DNA of 64,000 nt from Protula sp. h YS-2021 (lineage: Eukaryota; Annelida; Polychaeta; Sabellida; Serpulidae), in NCBI GenBank assembly GCA_949752745.1, contig OX457024.1:111604104-111668103 (forward strand). Direction: 5' to 3'. Position 1 is the first letter of the stretch. The number at the start of each line of letters is the position of its first letter. The notes beneath the pieces are model-generated. The model did no database searches. It was not told the DNA's origin and worked only from the letters and a program-made list of their open reading frames with translations. Made by a program: the position numbers and the translations under genes. This document shows, one piece after another, positions 47,461-58,261 of this stretch.

Positions 47461-50400
47461 AAGAAACGCAGGTTCTCCAAGACGTGTGGCATAGACGGCT
47501 GTTCCAGGAAGCACTCATGCCTGCTTCATAGTGCGCTGAAGAAAGACAACGCCCAAGGAAAATCGTCTGCGAGTTCGACGTTGATTTCAGCCGGTGAGTC
47601 AAACTCAGTCCGTGATACACTGAATAACTCTAGCTGTGCACCCGTATCTTTCAGCATGCATGCATCAGAGAAGGCTAAGGTGTCTCTTCCTATTGTTCCT
47701 GTATACGTGGGGGCACAAGGCCAAAGACTGGGAGTGAAGACGTTTGCCTTGATGGACACCGGAAGTAACCGCACTTTCTGCTCCACAAAGCTGCAACAAC
47801 AGCTGGATGCAGAAGGTAAACTGACCACAATAATGTTTTCTACACTGAACAATGGCAAAGAAGTTGCTGTAGAGGAAATTTGTTTCACTGCATCATCAAA
47901 CACACAGAAGAACCGCAGTGTGTGTGATGAACGGTTTTCCGTCGCTTCTGTCAAGTGTTGTTTGGAAAGATGACAGTAGTCAATTTAGTCATTTGAATGA
48001 CTTATCGATATGCAGTTCTGGTAGTGAAAGTGTGTCATTGTTGATTGGGCAAGACAATCCAGAAGGATTAGTTCCACTTGAACTGCATCGAGGTCAGCCT
48101 GGCGAACCATACGCAGTACGAGTACCACTCGGTTGGGCGGTAAACGGCCCTGTACAAAGTCAAGAACAATCTTCAGGTGTGTGTTTTCATTTAGACGGTT
48201 GTGCAAATGTCGATCACGTGTTGAACAACCAAGTCGAGAAATTCTTGAAAGTTGATAGTTTTGGAACAAAAGATGAACTCAGTGAATGTCTTTAGACGAT
48301 AGGCCAGTTGTGAAGCTCAGGGATACTTCAATATCCATTGAAAATAATCACTAACAACTTGACATACCATTCAAGCAGGACAAACCGAATTTACCTGACA
48401 ATCGAATCCTCGCAGAAAAATGCCTTGGATATCTAGGCCGACGCATGAGGAAAGATGATGTGATGTCTTCTACGTACACTCCAGGCATCCCCAATTTGGT
48501 GGAGAAGGGGTATGCTGAAAAGGTGGAGGAAGGTGAGTCGACAACTCCAGGTCAAACTTGGTATATGCAACATCATCCCCTATTCAACCCTAAGAAGCCA
48601 GAGAAGCTAAGAACTGTGTTTGACTGCAGCGTCATTCCAAAACACTTCCCCAATAAAGAAGTGTTGCAAGGCCCGAATCTGACGGGCCTTAAGCGGTGTA
48701 TTGTTGACGTTCCGCAAAAACAAGATCGGAGTATGGCGGACATCCAAGAGATTTTTTCACCAAGTTAAAGTTTCACCAAAAACATAGAGATGCCTTGCTA
48801 TTTCTATGGTGGAACATCGATGATCCGTATGCAGCCGTCGATACTTACCAAATGACAGTTCATCTGTTCGGTAGTGTGCGGAGCCCAAGTGTGTGCAACT
48901 ACGCATAAAGCGAACTGCAGAAGATTTTGAAGATTTTCGGTCTCAGGTTGACTCAAGCGTGATTGGCGCATTTATGAACAGCTTCTACGTTGACGACCTG
49001 TCGCATTCTATTGATTCAGTGAGCGAAGGAAAGGCATTGGCAACTGAGCTTCGACGTTTGTTATCTCTGCGCGGATTCAATTTGACCAAGTGGGTGAGCA
49101 GCAGCAGTGATGTTTTTTTAATTCCATTGCAGTCGAAAACAGAGCAAAACAAATTCATAATCTGGAACGTTATGTCCTACCTTACTTGTACAGCGTGCTC
49201 TCGGAGTCGAATAGTTCACCGTACGCGACGTGTTTCGTATCAAGATGACGCCGAGAGAGCCAGTCCTCACACGACGAGGTCTGCTCACTGTAGTCAGTGC
49301 AGTATATGATCCACTAGGATTTGTTGGCCCATTTCTATTGATCGCAAAGAAACTGTTTAGGACTGAATTTAAGTTTGGGATGATGCACTCGAAGAAAACA
49401 CAGTGAAAAAATTCACCACATGGTTGGACTCGTTGCCGCTGCTGCAGCAAATTGGAGTACCTAGATGTGTGGTCAATATCAGTAAGCAGAATATCAAAAT
49501 GATACAGTTGCCTCATTTCTGTGACGCAAGTAAAGAGGCGTATGGGACGGTGAAGTATCTTCGCATCGTTAATACTAGAGGTGAGGTCTGTTGCTCATTT
49601 CTCTTTGGCAACTCACGATTGGCACCACTGAAACAAATCAGTATTCCGGGGCTTGAACTATGTGCAGCAGTAACAGCTATTCGTGTTATGCAGCGTGAAT
49701 TGAAGCTACGAGTGCAAGAAGTGTTCTTCTGGGCAGACAGCAGTATTGCTCTGTACTTTATAAAAATGCTACTCGTAGATTTCAGACATTTGTAGCCAAT
49801 CGACTTACAGTGATCCATGACGGTTCGAGAATCGATCAGTGGCAACGTGTCAGCTCGTGTAACAACCTCACCGATCATGCCTTTCCAGGTCTTCCGCAAA
49901 TGAAATCAGCAAAAGATAGCTGACTGGGCCTGCATTTCTGTACGCAGACGAATCTGACTGGCCAGAATCGAAGATCGATTTGTCTATGACCAAGGATTCT
50001 GACATCGAGGTAAAACGTGCTAGTGCTATTTGTGTTGTTGAATCGAAGCAAACAACAGATGTCATTGATGAACTGATTAATCGCTGTTATAACTGGCATC
50101 GACTAAAGAAAACAGTAGTATGGATATTACGATTCATACACTGGCTTAAAAACAAAACAAACTTTGCTAATGTGCTGTCACCAAATGAACAGAAACTCGA
50201 CGAAAAACGCATTGTGTTGTATGTCCAGACGAAGTCTTTCAGACAGGAAATGAACGATCTGTTGTCGCAACGTAGTGCCAAAAGGAGCAGTACGTTGTAC
50301 TACCTTGAACCTTTTGTGGATGACGAAGAGATACTGCTGTTTGGAGATAACTTGTGAAACGCCGTGGTTGCTGTTAAGATGAAACATCAGATGATTCTAT

Positions 50401-51411
50401 CGTGAGATTGCCACCTGTCGGTAGTAATAGTTAGGTGTTATCATGAAGTTAAAGCTACGCATATCGGTACTGAATATGTCCTGTCGATACTTCGCACAAG
50501 ATGCTGGATTACCAAAGTCAGACAACTCATTCGCAAAGTGATTCGCAATTGTGTGACATGCAAAGGATTGTATGGCCAGCCGATGCATCAGCGAATGTCA
50601 GACCTGCCCAGTGACAGAGTTACGCCAAATAAGCCTCTTTTTGCCCGCGTGGAAATCGATTGCTTCGGGCCATTTCTTGTGAAACGGGGCCGTGCTCAGG
50701 TGAACCGATATGGTTGCATTTTCACGTGCCTTGTTATTCCCGCTGTCCGTATCGAAGTGTTGCGTTCTCTTGATGCAGATTCTTTTCTGAGCTCACTGCA
50801 AAGATTTACTTCTAGAGAAGAGGCATACCTGACGTCATCCACACAGATGTACAAACTTTGTTGGTAGCTCTAGGGAACTGTTCGAGGCCGTGCACCGATG
50901 GAATACCAGCCATAGTATGCACGAACACTTATTATGCTGTTATATGAAACATGGTTCTTGATGATGAACGCCTTTCAACATTGTTTTGCGAGATTGAATC
51001 CATTGTGAATAACAGACCCATAACCAGATGCTCCGAAGATCCGCAAGATGCGACACCCCTAACGCCAAATCATCTGCTTCTGCTATATGACAAACACGAT
51101 GCTTACCGCCGACGGTGGAGGCACGTGCAGTATCTAGCAACATGTTTTGGAAACCATGGATACGCGAATATCTGCCGACAATTTGGCAACACCAAAAGTA
51201 GTTCAATCCTACGCGCAAATTACGCAAAAATGACATCGTAGTGGTGTTTGATGAGCAAACGCCACGATATGTCTGGCTTATTGTCCGGATTTTTCAAGTT
51301 AACAGAAACATAGATGGTCTCGTTAGAGCAGCTGTTGTGAAAACAAAATCAATGAATCTGACCCCTCCCATAGCTAAACTTTGTTTATTAGAACCTTGTA
51401 CAATTGATTGA
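47461..51411 (+). pseudogene. BEL/Pao pol remnant (PR-RT-RH-IN)
   Basis: The aspartic protease motif DTGSN is at about 47755. The reverse transcriptase begins near 48370 (YLGRRMRKDDVMSS and LRTVFDCS), and its catalytic YVDD is at 48986-48997. RNase H is recognisable at 49500-49780 (FCDASKEAYGT, SIPGLELCAAVTA, WADSS). The integrase zinc-binding and core parts lie at 50480-50870 (RNCVTCKGLYGQPM, VEIDCFGPF), and its C-terminal half at 50950-51411 (IVNNRPIT, LTPNHLLLL). The frame changes repeatedly, with stops at 47973, 48295, 48768, 49309, 49795 and elsewhere, so none of it is translated as one polyprotein. Confidence 0.85.
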
Positions 51412-51664
51412 GTATTATCTGCAATTGATCAAGATTTTTTTGTAAATTTAAGAACATTGTAAAATAAACTTACTTCGGTAACAGGCCATGCATCTTGCAG
51501 TCAGCTAAGACGATGTCCACAGACACGATTGAACAATATTTTATGCATACAATGCCCAATTGTGGCCGTACCTTTTTTTAATAAGTTAACTGAGTAATGT
51601 GTTTCTTTATTATCCTATTAATATACCTTTTCATTATGGAAATCTACTACTGTCGCATGCTTGC

Positions 51665-51950
51665 TATATCATGCACGGTAATTCATTGGAATATTACTGT
51701 GTTCATTTTAACCCTTACCTCACATAGTGTTATTGTTTGGATTATTGAACCGCTTTGCCGCATATATTGTGTGGTTGTATACGCTATTGAATTCAATGGT
51801 GCCATTGTATCATGTTCGGTAATGTCGGGGAAAACTATTGTGTTCAGATATACCCCGTTCCTCACAGTGTTATTGTTTAGATTACTGAACCGCTTTGCTG
51901 AATGAATTGTGTAAATGTATGCGCTGCTGAATTCATTTGTGTAACTCGTG
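51665..51950 (+). repeat. ~140-bp direct repeat in the putative 3' LTR
   Basis: Two diverged copies start at ATCATGCACGGTAAT (51669) and ATCATGTTCGGTAAT (51809). They share GTGTTATTGTTTGGATTA-type, GAACCGCTTTGC and GCTATTGAATTCA-type blocks. A repeat in this position would fit a U3 enhancer duplication, but the LTR borders are not established. Confidence 0.6.
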
Positions 51951-52270
51951 GTGAATGCTCAGCATTCATGGCGCCGCTGTAAGAAATGTTACCGCTTGAT
52001 TTCAGTTCAGTATGTTTGTCACGGGGTGAACATTATTCTCGTCCCCTACCCCTTACATACACTTGCGTTTTTTAATTGATTGATTTGTCGTGTTGCAATC
52101 ATCCGAGTACATAAACCGCAGTTTTTGCGCCATTCGGCCGCGGAAAGTCAATAATTTGTACCTGTGTTATTTTACTGTTTCGTTCGTTTCTCCTGTTCTC
52201 CCGTTCTTCTGTTTTTGGTTCATGTTCATGTTTAGTCGTTAAAAATTAGCAGAAAATAAACAGCGTTACA

Positions 52271-53750
52271 AAATGGAATGGCCGAATCATTTTTGGATTT
52301 CATTCTCTGCAATAAATTATAAGCTCTTGAAAGAAAGTATTGGGTTTTATGCTAATATTTATTATATTTCTCACTAAATGAAAAAAACTCAGAAGTTTTG
52401 GATCATTTGTTGCATTAAAACACAAGTGACACAAATAAAAACTTTATTGTTCTCATGCATCAGAAAGAGAAGCAGGTTTAATTAAACTAAATCGTTGAAT
52501 ATAATATGGCATGCTTGAAGACCAATCTTTGAGATGTTTATTTTTACTGGATTTGCATAAAATATAAGAAAAAAGTAAATCCGCAATACAAGTTCTGAAA
52601 TGATTATTTTTAATGTTCATTTCTTTATGTTATTTAGCAATATCTATATTTTTATTGAAGTAAGAAAAATGAAATTTTTTACAGTTTTGACTCTTACATA
52701 TTATGTCGATTCTATCAAGTATTTTAAATTTCTGTGTTGTCAATTTCTGTGTTGTTAATTTATGTGTTGTCTATGGTTTTACGTGGTCAGCACAATTTTT
52801 ATTGATGGTCATTTATATTCGTGATGGCACTACAATAAAAATTGGCCGGATAAATGTAGTTCCATCAACAATTTGGTATTTGTGCTCTTGAAGTCACATT
52901 AAGCTAACCACATTGTCATGCATCTTGCCAAACTAAATTGCCAAACAACCAATAATTCATTCAGAACATAAATGGTTCATTTAACTTAATATAGCTTCAA
53001 TCGTATTTTGTATTTGGTCAGGCTCCAACAGCTATGCAATACATCGGGAAAAAGCTCTATAGTTTTTTCAGTTGATGTAGATTGATATTCTAGACTTTGC
53101 TTTTCCAGCATTCTATTCTGCTAAAAAGAGACATACAGAATATATCGTGTCATCATGCACTTACGTTTGTACCAGCACTGACAGAATTAAAAAAATTGAA
53201 AAAATAGTACCAAAATAAATATTTCTCTAAGTTTGAAAACAGTGTCAACATTTTCATTCAAGCATTTCCCTCGTAATTTACCATCCTCCTTTTTTGCTTT
53301 GACGATATTTTTAAGCAAAATCAAAAGCTTAAAACCATACAGATATAACTCCCTCGTACAGTGCACATTGTCATGGCACGCTGAATATCTTAATACAAGG
53401 TCGAGACTTTCTAAGAGAACGATTAGGGTCATGTGTGTAATCACTGACATTATTCTGAGAGGAATTAAATTGTGATACAAAGCACAATTTAATCTCAAGG
53501 CAATTTTTGGCAAAACACTGTACAAATCAATGAGTCATCCTCTATTATGCACTTTGCTTTCTAATCTTTATTCCTAAACTCGGAATGGATTTTCTGTCTA
53601 TACGAGTAAACATAGTCTCTAGAAGAGCAAACCTGAATTCATGTACTGTGTAATCAATAAATGATTCTATTTTGCAAGACGAGTCAGTAGTGAAATTGCT
53701 CTTGACAAAGCTCAACCTACCCGGTTCTCAGAGCATGTGCATACGACGAA
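52271..53750. other. AT-rich intergenic stretch
   Basis: No convincing gene. Small open frames on both strands (for example 53187-53525) have no recognisable domain or splice context, and overlap each other. Confidence 0.5.
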
Positions 53751-53758
53751 GTGACACT

Positions 53759-53766
53759 TATAAAAT
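53759..53766 (+). promoter_or_regulatory. TATA box of the secreted-protein gene
   Basis: TATAAAAT lies 53 bp upstream of the start codon at 53812, a normal distance for a short 5' UTR. Confidence 0.55.
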
Positions 53767-53811
53767 TCGTGTAATTTTTTTGGCAGACAAAGCTTTGTGT
53801 TAAAACATACA

Positions 53812-53908
53812 ATGTCACTTTCTGAGGACTATCAAATTAGGATGGTATTTTTAAAATTTCTTCTGCAAATGTTTTCTATATGTATAACAATAAACTTTGT
53901 AAGCTCAG
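53812..53908 (+). CDS. Secreted/membrane protein, exon 1 (signal peptide)
   Basis: The ATG opens a 32-codon exon. It encodes a short polar start followed by a hydrophobic run (MVFLKFLLQMFSICITINFV), a good signal peptide, and ends TCAG|GTAAGAT in phase 1. It joins in frame to the exon at 55732. A TATA box sits 53 bp upstream. The ~1.8-kb intron holds a foldback element at 54756-55576. The call rests on signal peptide, donor quality and phase agreement; the gene family is not recognised. Confidence 0.72.
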
Positions 53909-54755
53909 GTAAGATCATTTAATTTCTTGTCATTTTTCATTTTGTCATGTGCCAGTCATTATTTATACATGCGTATTCATTCTGTAACTTTTCAATGGTT
54001 AATCAATAAATTTAGACAGTGTGAGTTTAATCCCTGTAAACCACCAATATCAATTAAAATAGAGATTTAATTGAATAGAACAACAGTGTCGGCGTTGGTA
54101 TAATAAGAAACGTTAAAGGAGTATTGTTGGAGTCTTCAAACGTAGAGAAAATGTGCGTGCATTTGCACTCATCACAAGCAAATGATAAAATGCTCTGTGA
54201 TATACTTCGTAAAATGCTCTGTCAAAGGATCGATGAAATACTATGTGAAATGTTTAATAAAATCACGATAAGCAATCGAGTACAAATTGTATTACAATAT
54301 GTTTTTACTAAAATGAGTAGTCATGAATCAAGTACAAAAGTTTCGAATAGCTTTGTCAGAATTTCAGTTTCTGAAATGTTCGTACACTTTCCTTTAAATC
54401 TAGAGGCTGTAGTTTATTTTTATTTCTAAAACGACGGCGAAAACTCCAAAGATTGTATTATTAACAAGTATTTATGAATAGACAAAAAAGTGAAAAGTTT
54501 TTTGTGTGTTTACGGCCGCATTAATTAAGACACACTGCTTTGAAATGGGCTGTATTACAAAGTTAACATAGTTCCTTAGTAAAATATCCTTTCACAAACT
54601 GGTCTACCTACCCTCTGCACTGATTTAATTGTTGCACACTCCACAAACAAGCTTCGAAAAGCCAAAATTCAACCCTTAAACTGCAGAATATTTGCTATTT
54701 TTGGCAGTGAAATAAAAGAGTTATAAAAAGTCTGATGTGATGACAAGATAATACA

Positions 54756-55576
54756 CATAAGGACAAAAGTTCTGTCCAGGGGGATTGGGATCTGTTGCAG
54801 TGGGAGAAACGTTTTGGAACTTAAAATATTAAAAATAATAAAGAGTGACCATTTCGCTTCATTTTAGACTAAAAATCAATTTTCTGACTGAAACAGGATT
54901 CGCACAGTCGGTCTTGGAATAGGGGCATCCTCGCTCAAAGAAGTATACACTTTTTCAATTTCATTATTCATCGTATGATTTATTCGTTTAATTGTAAACG
55001 CTGTGTAATGCGTAAACGTAAGAAAGTGTTACTCACGCTTGACCACGTCTTATTCTAATAGGCATGTCTTATGACTTAATAGTGGGTGTATCCACCACGG
55101 CTCTGTCGGCAATCCGTACATGTCGTAGTCATTAATCGTGGTATCGTTCTAACACTAACCCCCATGTCGTTTGCGACATCCACCTTTCGCTGGCCAGCCT
55201 GGATACGGCCCACCACAATGGCTCCTTGTTTTTTATTTAACCGCATGTTAACAAGTGATTATTGCCAATAGGATAGCTGAGGTTAATACTGTACATGATG
55301 GGGTAATTTGAATTTTTATTCAAGCAAAAGAAACAATCACCCGCTTGATCGCACACAGAAGTCAGACAGTAGACAAAAAGTGTACTTTTTTGAGCGAGGG
55401 TGCCCCTATTCGAAGACCAACTGTGTGAATACTGTTTCAGTCAGAAAATTGATTATTGGTCTAAAATGAAGCGAAATGGTCACTCGTTATTATTTTTAAC
55501 ATTTTAAGTTTCAAATCATGTTCATCACTGCAACAGATCCCAGTCCACCCACCTGAACAGAACTTTTATCCTTATG
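54756..55576. mobile_element. Foldback/MITE element, 821 bp, in intron 1
   Basis: Inverted repeats of about 210 bp: left 54756-54968, right 55370-55576. Both begin CATAAGGAYAAAAGTTCTGT read inward. They contain GGGATCTGTTGCAGTG, GTGACCATTTCGCTTCATTT, TTTCTGACTGAAACAG and AGGGGCAYCCTCGCTCAAA-type blocks at about 85-90% identity. No target duplication is clear. The loop (54970-55370) holds only a fortuitous short frame. The superfamily is unknown. Confidence 0.8.
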
Positions 55577-55731
55577 TTTAGTTTTAAGGAGCTCTTTATT
55601 TTTGTCTAAAATAACGCTTTAACATTGCTTAAGTATTCTGAGGTGTATTTAAAACTGCAGTACATTGCGCAATTTTCTTATATAATATATATCTATAAAA
55701 CCTTTCTTGAATATGATTTACTGATTGACAG

Positions 55732-56151
55732 GGCGCTGCTCAGTTAACACCTGGAAATGGAAAACCATATCTATGAACGGAGCCGGTACCAAGTCGTTGT
55801 ACATCAACGCAAAGGATATCACCATAAATAGTCCTTTTTCATATCACTTTGAAAAAAGTAAAAATATCTCCGATAATTTCTCCTGTGCTATTTACGCTGA
55901 TCCAAAGTGTGGAACAGATCTTCTCTTCAAACATCATCGATACCACCACACACTTCACTTTCTTTTTGAGGGAATCGAAGCAGAGAGTTGTAAGTCGAAT
56001 TTCACTGCGAAAGTGCACTCCAAGGATGGATTAGAAAACTTTACAATTAATCTCACTGAAAAGAATCGTCGAGTATTTAAAGGCTTCAAGGCAATGTTTT
56101 TAACAGTTGGGGCCTGCACTGACATCAAATACTTTTCACTTTATCTAAGGC
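55732..56151 (+). CDS. Secreted/membrane protein, exon 2 (extracellular domain)
   Basis: A 420-bp exon (140 codons), phase 1 at both ends. The acceptor is GATTGACAG and the donor AAGGC|GTAAGT. It encodes RCSVNTWKWKTISMNGAG and a ~130-residue domain with six Cys and five N-glycosylation sequons (NIS, NFS, NFT, NFT, NLT), consistent with an extracellular fold. Reading frame and phase fit exon 1 (signal peptide) and exon 3. No family is recognised. The symmetrical 1-1 phase is typical of shuffled extracellular modules. Confidence 0.78.
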
Positions 56152-56651
56152 GTAAGTACAACAATGAGTTCATTAATACAAGTATTTAAATGTAAAGAGA
56201 CATTTCCAAAATAATATATATAATATAAAAATAAATATTTAAAATCAAACGGAAAAGATATATCCCCGATGCATGTAATATGAAGAAATTTGATACTTGC
56301 ATTTAAATTAAAGTGTACTTCTTATTAGAGTTGTTTTTTTTGTCGATGCATCGCATATTAAAAATTTTGATGTAAATTAAATTGTACTTCTTAGTGGAGT
56401 TTGTTGTCATTGATTTATCAAACTCCTTATTTTACACAGCCTACTAATTTTATGGATGTCAAATTTGCAATGCACATATATTGTAATCAAATTATTGCCA
56501 GTTGGATCCTGATGCAGTGCAACATTTAACCAACTACTTTAGCATAAAATATCAGTATTTGATAATGAAAAATTTACACTTTTATAAACAAAACTGAATA
56601 AAGATTGTATTTTAATAAGATAAAGCTGAAATAAGCATTACCCTTTTACAG

Positions 56652-56723
56652 CTACAGCGCCGTTGTGTTTTCATTGTGGAAAAGATCTGGATATTTTTAA
56701 TAAGACAGTCAAACATTGTTCAC
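56652..56723 (+). CDS. Secreted/membrane protein, exon 3
   Basis: A 72-bp exon, phase 1 at both ends. The acceptor is CCTTTTACAG and the donor TTCAC|GTGAGT. It encodes APLCFHCGKDLDIFNKTVKH, then CS, a short Cys-containing segment (C-x2-C and another C) with a sixth sequon, NKT. It reads in frame from exon 2 (the split codon gives Pro). No later exon was recognised before the Polinton at about 57.2 kb, so the rest of the gene lies beyond that element or is lost. Confidence 0.65.
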
Positions 56724-56944
56724 GTGAGTAAGAAAGAACAAGCTTTTTTTGCTGTATTTTATTTTGTTATATGTTTGCCAATATAAGAAACTTTGTTTTT
56801 TTTGTCGGTAAATACACCCGTAGATACTTACAGCTGTAGGCACGGCTCTTCCATTATCGAAAACATATCGTATATGACATCGTCACAACAACGCAACTTC
56901 GCGACAAAAAGCATCGCAGAGCAGTGCAAAAATATGTAATTCAA

Positions 56945-57140
56945 GTAGTATGAAAACGTTGGTTCCACTGCACTGCAGTGGAACCAACGTTGGTTCCACT
57001 GCATTTCAGTGGAACCAACGTTTGGTTTTGCATTGCAGAACCAATGTTTTGCATTGCAGTGGAACCAACGTTGGTTCCACTGCAGAATCGGCAGATGGTA
57101 GACAGACGGTCAGACGGGCAGACGGACAGACGGTAACTTT
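56945..57140. repeat. Short palindromic repeats plus GACAGACGG tract
   Basis: Alternating GTTGGTTCCACTGCA and TGCAGTGGAACCAAC units lie at 56958-57085, forming nested hairpins. A GACAGACGGTCAGACGGGCA tract follows at about 57098-57132. The open frames across them are artefacts. The left end of the adjacent Polinton may lie between here and 57280; no terminus was identified. Confidence 0.75.
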
Positions 57141-57280
57141 TTTTCCATTTCCCACACTCTCATGCATACACACATATACCAACACCATGATAAATTGTTT
57201 TGCTTATTTTTGTAATAAGTGGCGGCCGCTCTGAAAAGTGCAGCCTGGAGTTGAAACTCCTCACTGTTTTTGCTTCCAGT

Positions 57281-57835
57281 CTAGTAGAAGACTACGGTTT
57301 GTTGTACTGGTCTGGCACATGAGGTCATCTGCTGGCAGTTGAATAAGAAGTGGTCTGTTGTCAAACCACACGTAAAGCAGCTCAAGGTATATCTGTCTCT
57401 CAGCGCAGAGTGGCAGGTCCAGATGAAGGCGCAAAAGAGACATGTCTGGTGTCCACATCCTGCTGCTATGACCCGGTCTGGGGACAGCATGCATCCACAT
57501 CCAATGCAAAATTGGATATCTTCCTGTAGGAAGTATCGACCCCAGGCCGGGTATTCATCCTCTTCACTCTTTGATGGAATCTTCTCTCCTAGGACAGCAG
57601 ATCTGAAGTAGGCTTGCCTGTAACGGCCTTCTTCTATGTCTCTAATGCGTTGCCCAATCATGTCCCTTCTACTGAAGTATATCGGAATGCACACCGCAGC
57701 GGCTTTAGCTGGATCCGGCAGCAGATGCAAAAACGACTTTCTCTCAGACGGATAGATTGGTGGTGTTACTTGAACAACCACCTCTCTAATCTCTCTTATT
57801 ATGCGTGAATCGTCGACCGCGGCTAGAACTTCCAT
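57281..57835 (-). CDS. RING-finger protein of the Polinton
   Basis: The C-terminal half has a RING-HC pattern, C-x2-C-x13-C-x-H-x2-C-x2-C-x17-C-x2-C (from CIGCGCMLSP to CFTCG). It covers about residues 110-156 when the protein starts at MEVLAAVDDS. The family usually gives E3 ubiquitin ligase activity; substrates are unknown. An in-frame ATG at 57913 would add a hydrophobic N-terminal stretch resembling a signal peptide. However, that ATG lies within a CRE-like site and upstream of the TATA box (57888), so the start at 57835, 53 bp after the TATA box, is preferred (184 aa). The gene is transcribed away from the others. RING proteins in viruses often redirect host ubiquitination; that role is inferred here. 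Confidence 0.75.
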   Translation of the reverse strand: MEVLAAVDDSRIIREIREVVVQVTPPIYPSERKSFLHLLPDPAKAAAVCIPIYFSRRDMIGQRIRDIEEGRYRQAYFRSAVLGEKIPSKSEEDEYPAWGRYFLQEDIQFCIGCGCMLSPDRVIAAGCGHQTCLFCAFIWTCHSALRDRYTLSCFTCGLTTDHFLFNCQQMTSCARPVQQTVVFY

Positions 57836-57880
57836 GTCAGCAGGTAGTGGTAAACTGTGGAAAGCTGTGAAGATAGCACA

Positions 57881-57888
57881 TATATATA
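57881..57888 (-). promoter_or_regulatory. TATA box of the RING gene
   Basis: TATATATA (sense CCTATATATATG) lies 53 bp upstream of the chosen ATG. A perfect CRE, TGACGTCA (57905-57912), stands 16 bp further upstream. Confidence 0.65.
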
Positions 57889-57904
57889 GGGCAAAAAACC
57901 AAAA

Positions 57905-57912
57905 TGACGTCA
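57905..57912. promoter_or_regulatory. CRE/ATF site between the divergent promoters
   Basis: TGACGTCA, a full CREB/ATF palindrome, in the RING promoter. The same site type is dense in the TIR of element A. Confidence 0.55.
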
Positions 57913-57944
57913 TTGCAAAATGATGTCAAGATGGGAAAAAGTTA

Positions 57945-58140
57945 ACGTCTAACCCCCCCCCCCCTAGGATATACTATGTACCGACCCCCCCCCCCAGGAT
58001 ATACTATATACCAACCCCACTAGGACATACTATGTACCGACCCCCCCCCCCAGGATATAGTATGTACCAACCCCACTAGGACATACTATGTACCGACCCC
58101 CCCCTAGGATATACTATGTACCGACCCCCCCCCCAGGAGA
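57945..58140. repeat. Tandem repeat between divergent genes
   Basis: About seven copies of AGGATATACTATGTACCGAC alternate with C-runs of 7-10 bases or with CAACCCCACT. It separates the RING promoter from the promoter at 58201. Confidence 0.85.
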
Positions 58141-58200
58141 GCAAAAAAAAATTGTGCTGAATCAGCATGATGAAATCGTTGATTCAGCATGATAAAATCG

Positions 58201-58208
58201 TATATAAG
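58201..58208 (+). promoter_or_regulatory. TATA box of the CARD-like gene
   Basis: TATATAAG lies 61 bp upstream of the ATG at 58262. A probable start region GTCAGACAC lies about 35 bp downstream. Confidence 0.65.
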
Positions 58209-58261
58209 TGTAGTGTCTCGAGGCTTAGGCATCGTCAGACACACCAGCTATCAACATAGAC

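Larger units (their letters stand above)
46538..52270 (+). mobile_element. BEL/Pao LTR retroelement, degraded
   Basis: Gag, protease, reverse transcriptase, RNase H and integrase remains follow each other in BEL/Pao order on the plus strand, with many stops and frameshifts. The coding part ends near 51411. The stretch from there to about 52270 is probably the 3' LTR, given the internal tandem repeat and the AATAAA near 52256, but its ends are not certain. A matching 5' LTR was not recognised, so the element may be 5'-truncated. Confidence 0.8.

Noticed and set aside
53187..53525. 112-aa minus-strand and overlapping 80-aa plus-strand frames
   Set aside because: They overlap on opposite strands in AT-rich sequence, and neither has recognisable motifs.
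54124..54429. 101-aa plus-strand frame in intron 1 of the secreted gene
   Set aside because: It shows no domain, promoter or splice sites. Its repeated AAATGCTCTGTGA wording points to a short local repeat.
57835..57913. Signal peptide on the RING protein
   Set aside because: The upstream ATG lies in a CRE and before the TATA box, so the hydrophobic stretch is probably 5' flanking sequence and not translated.
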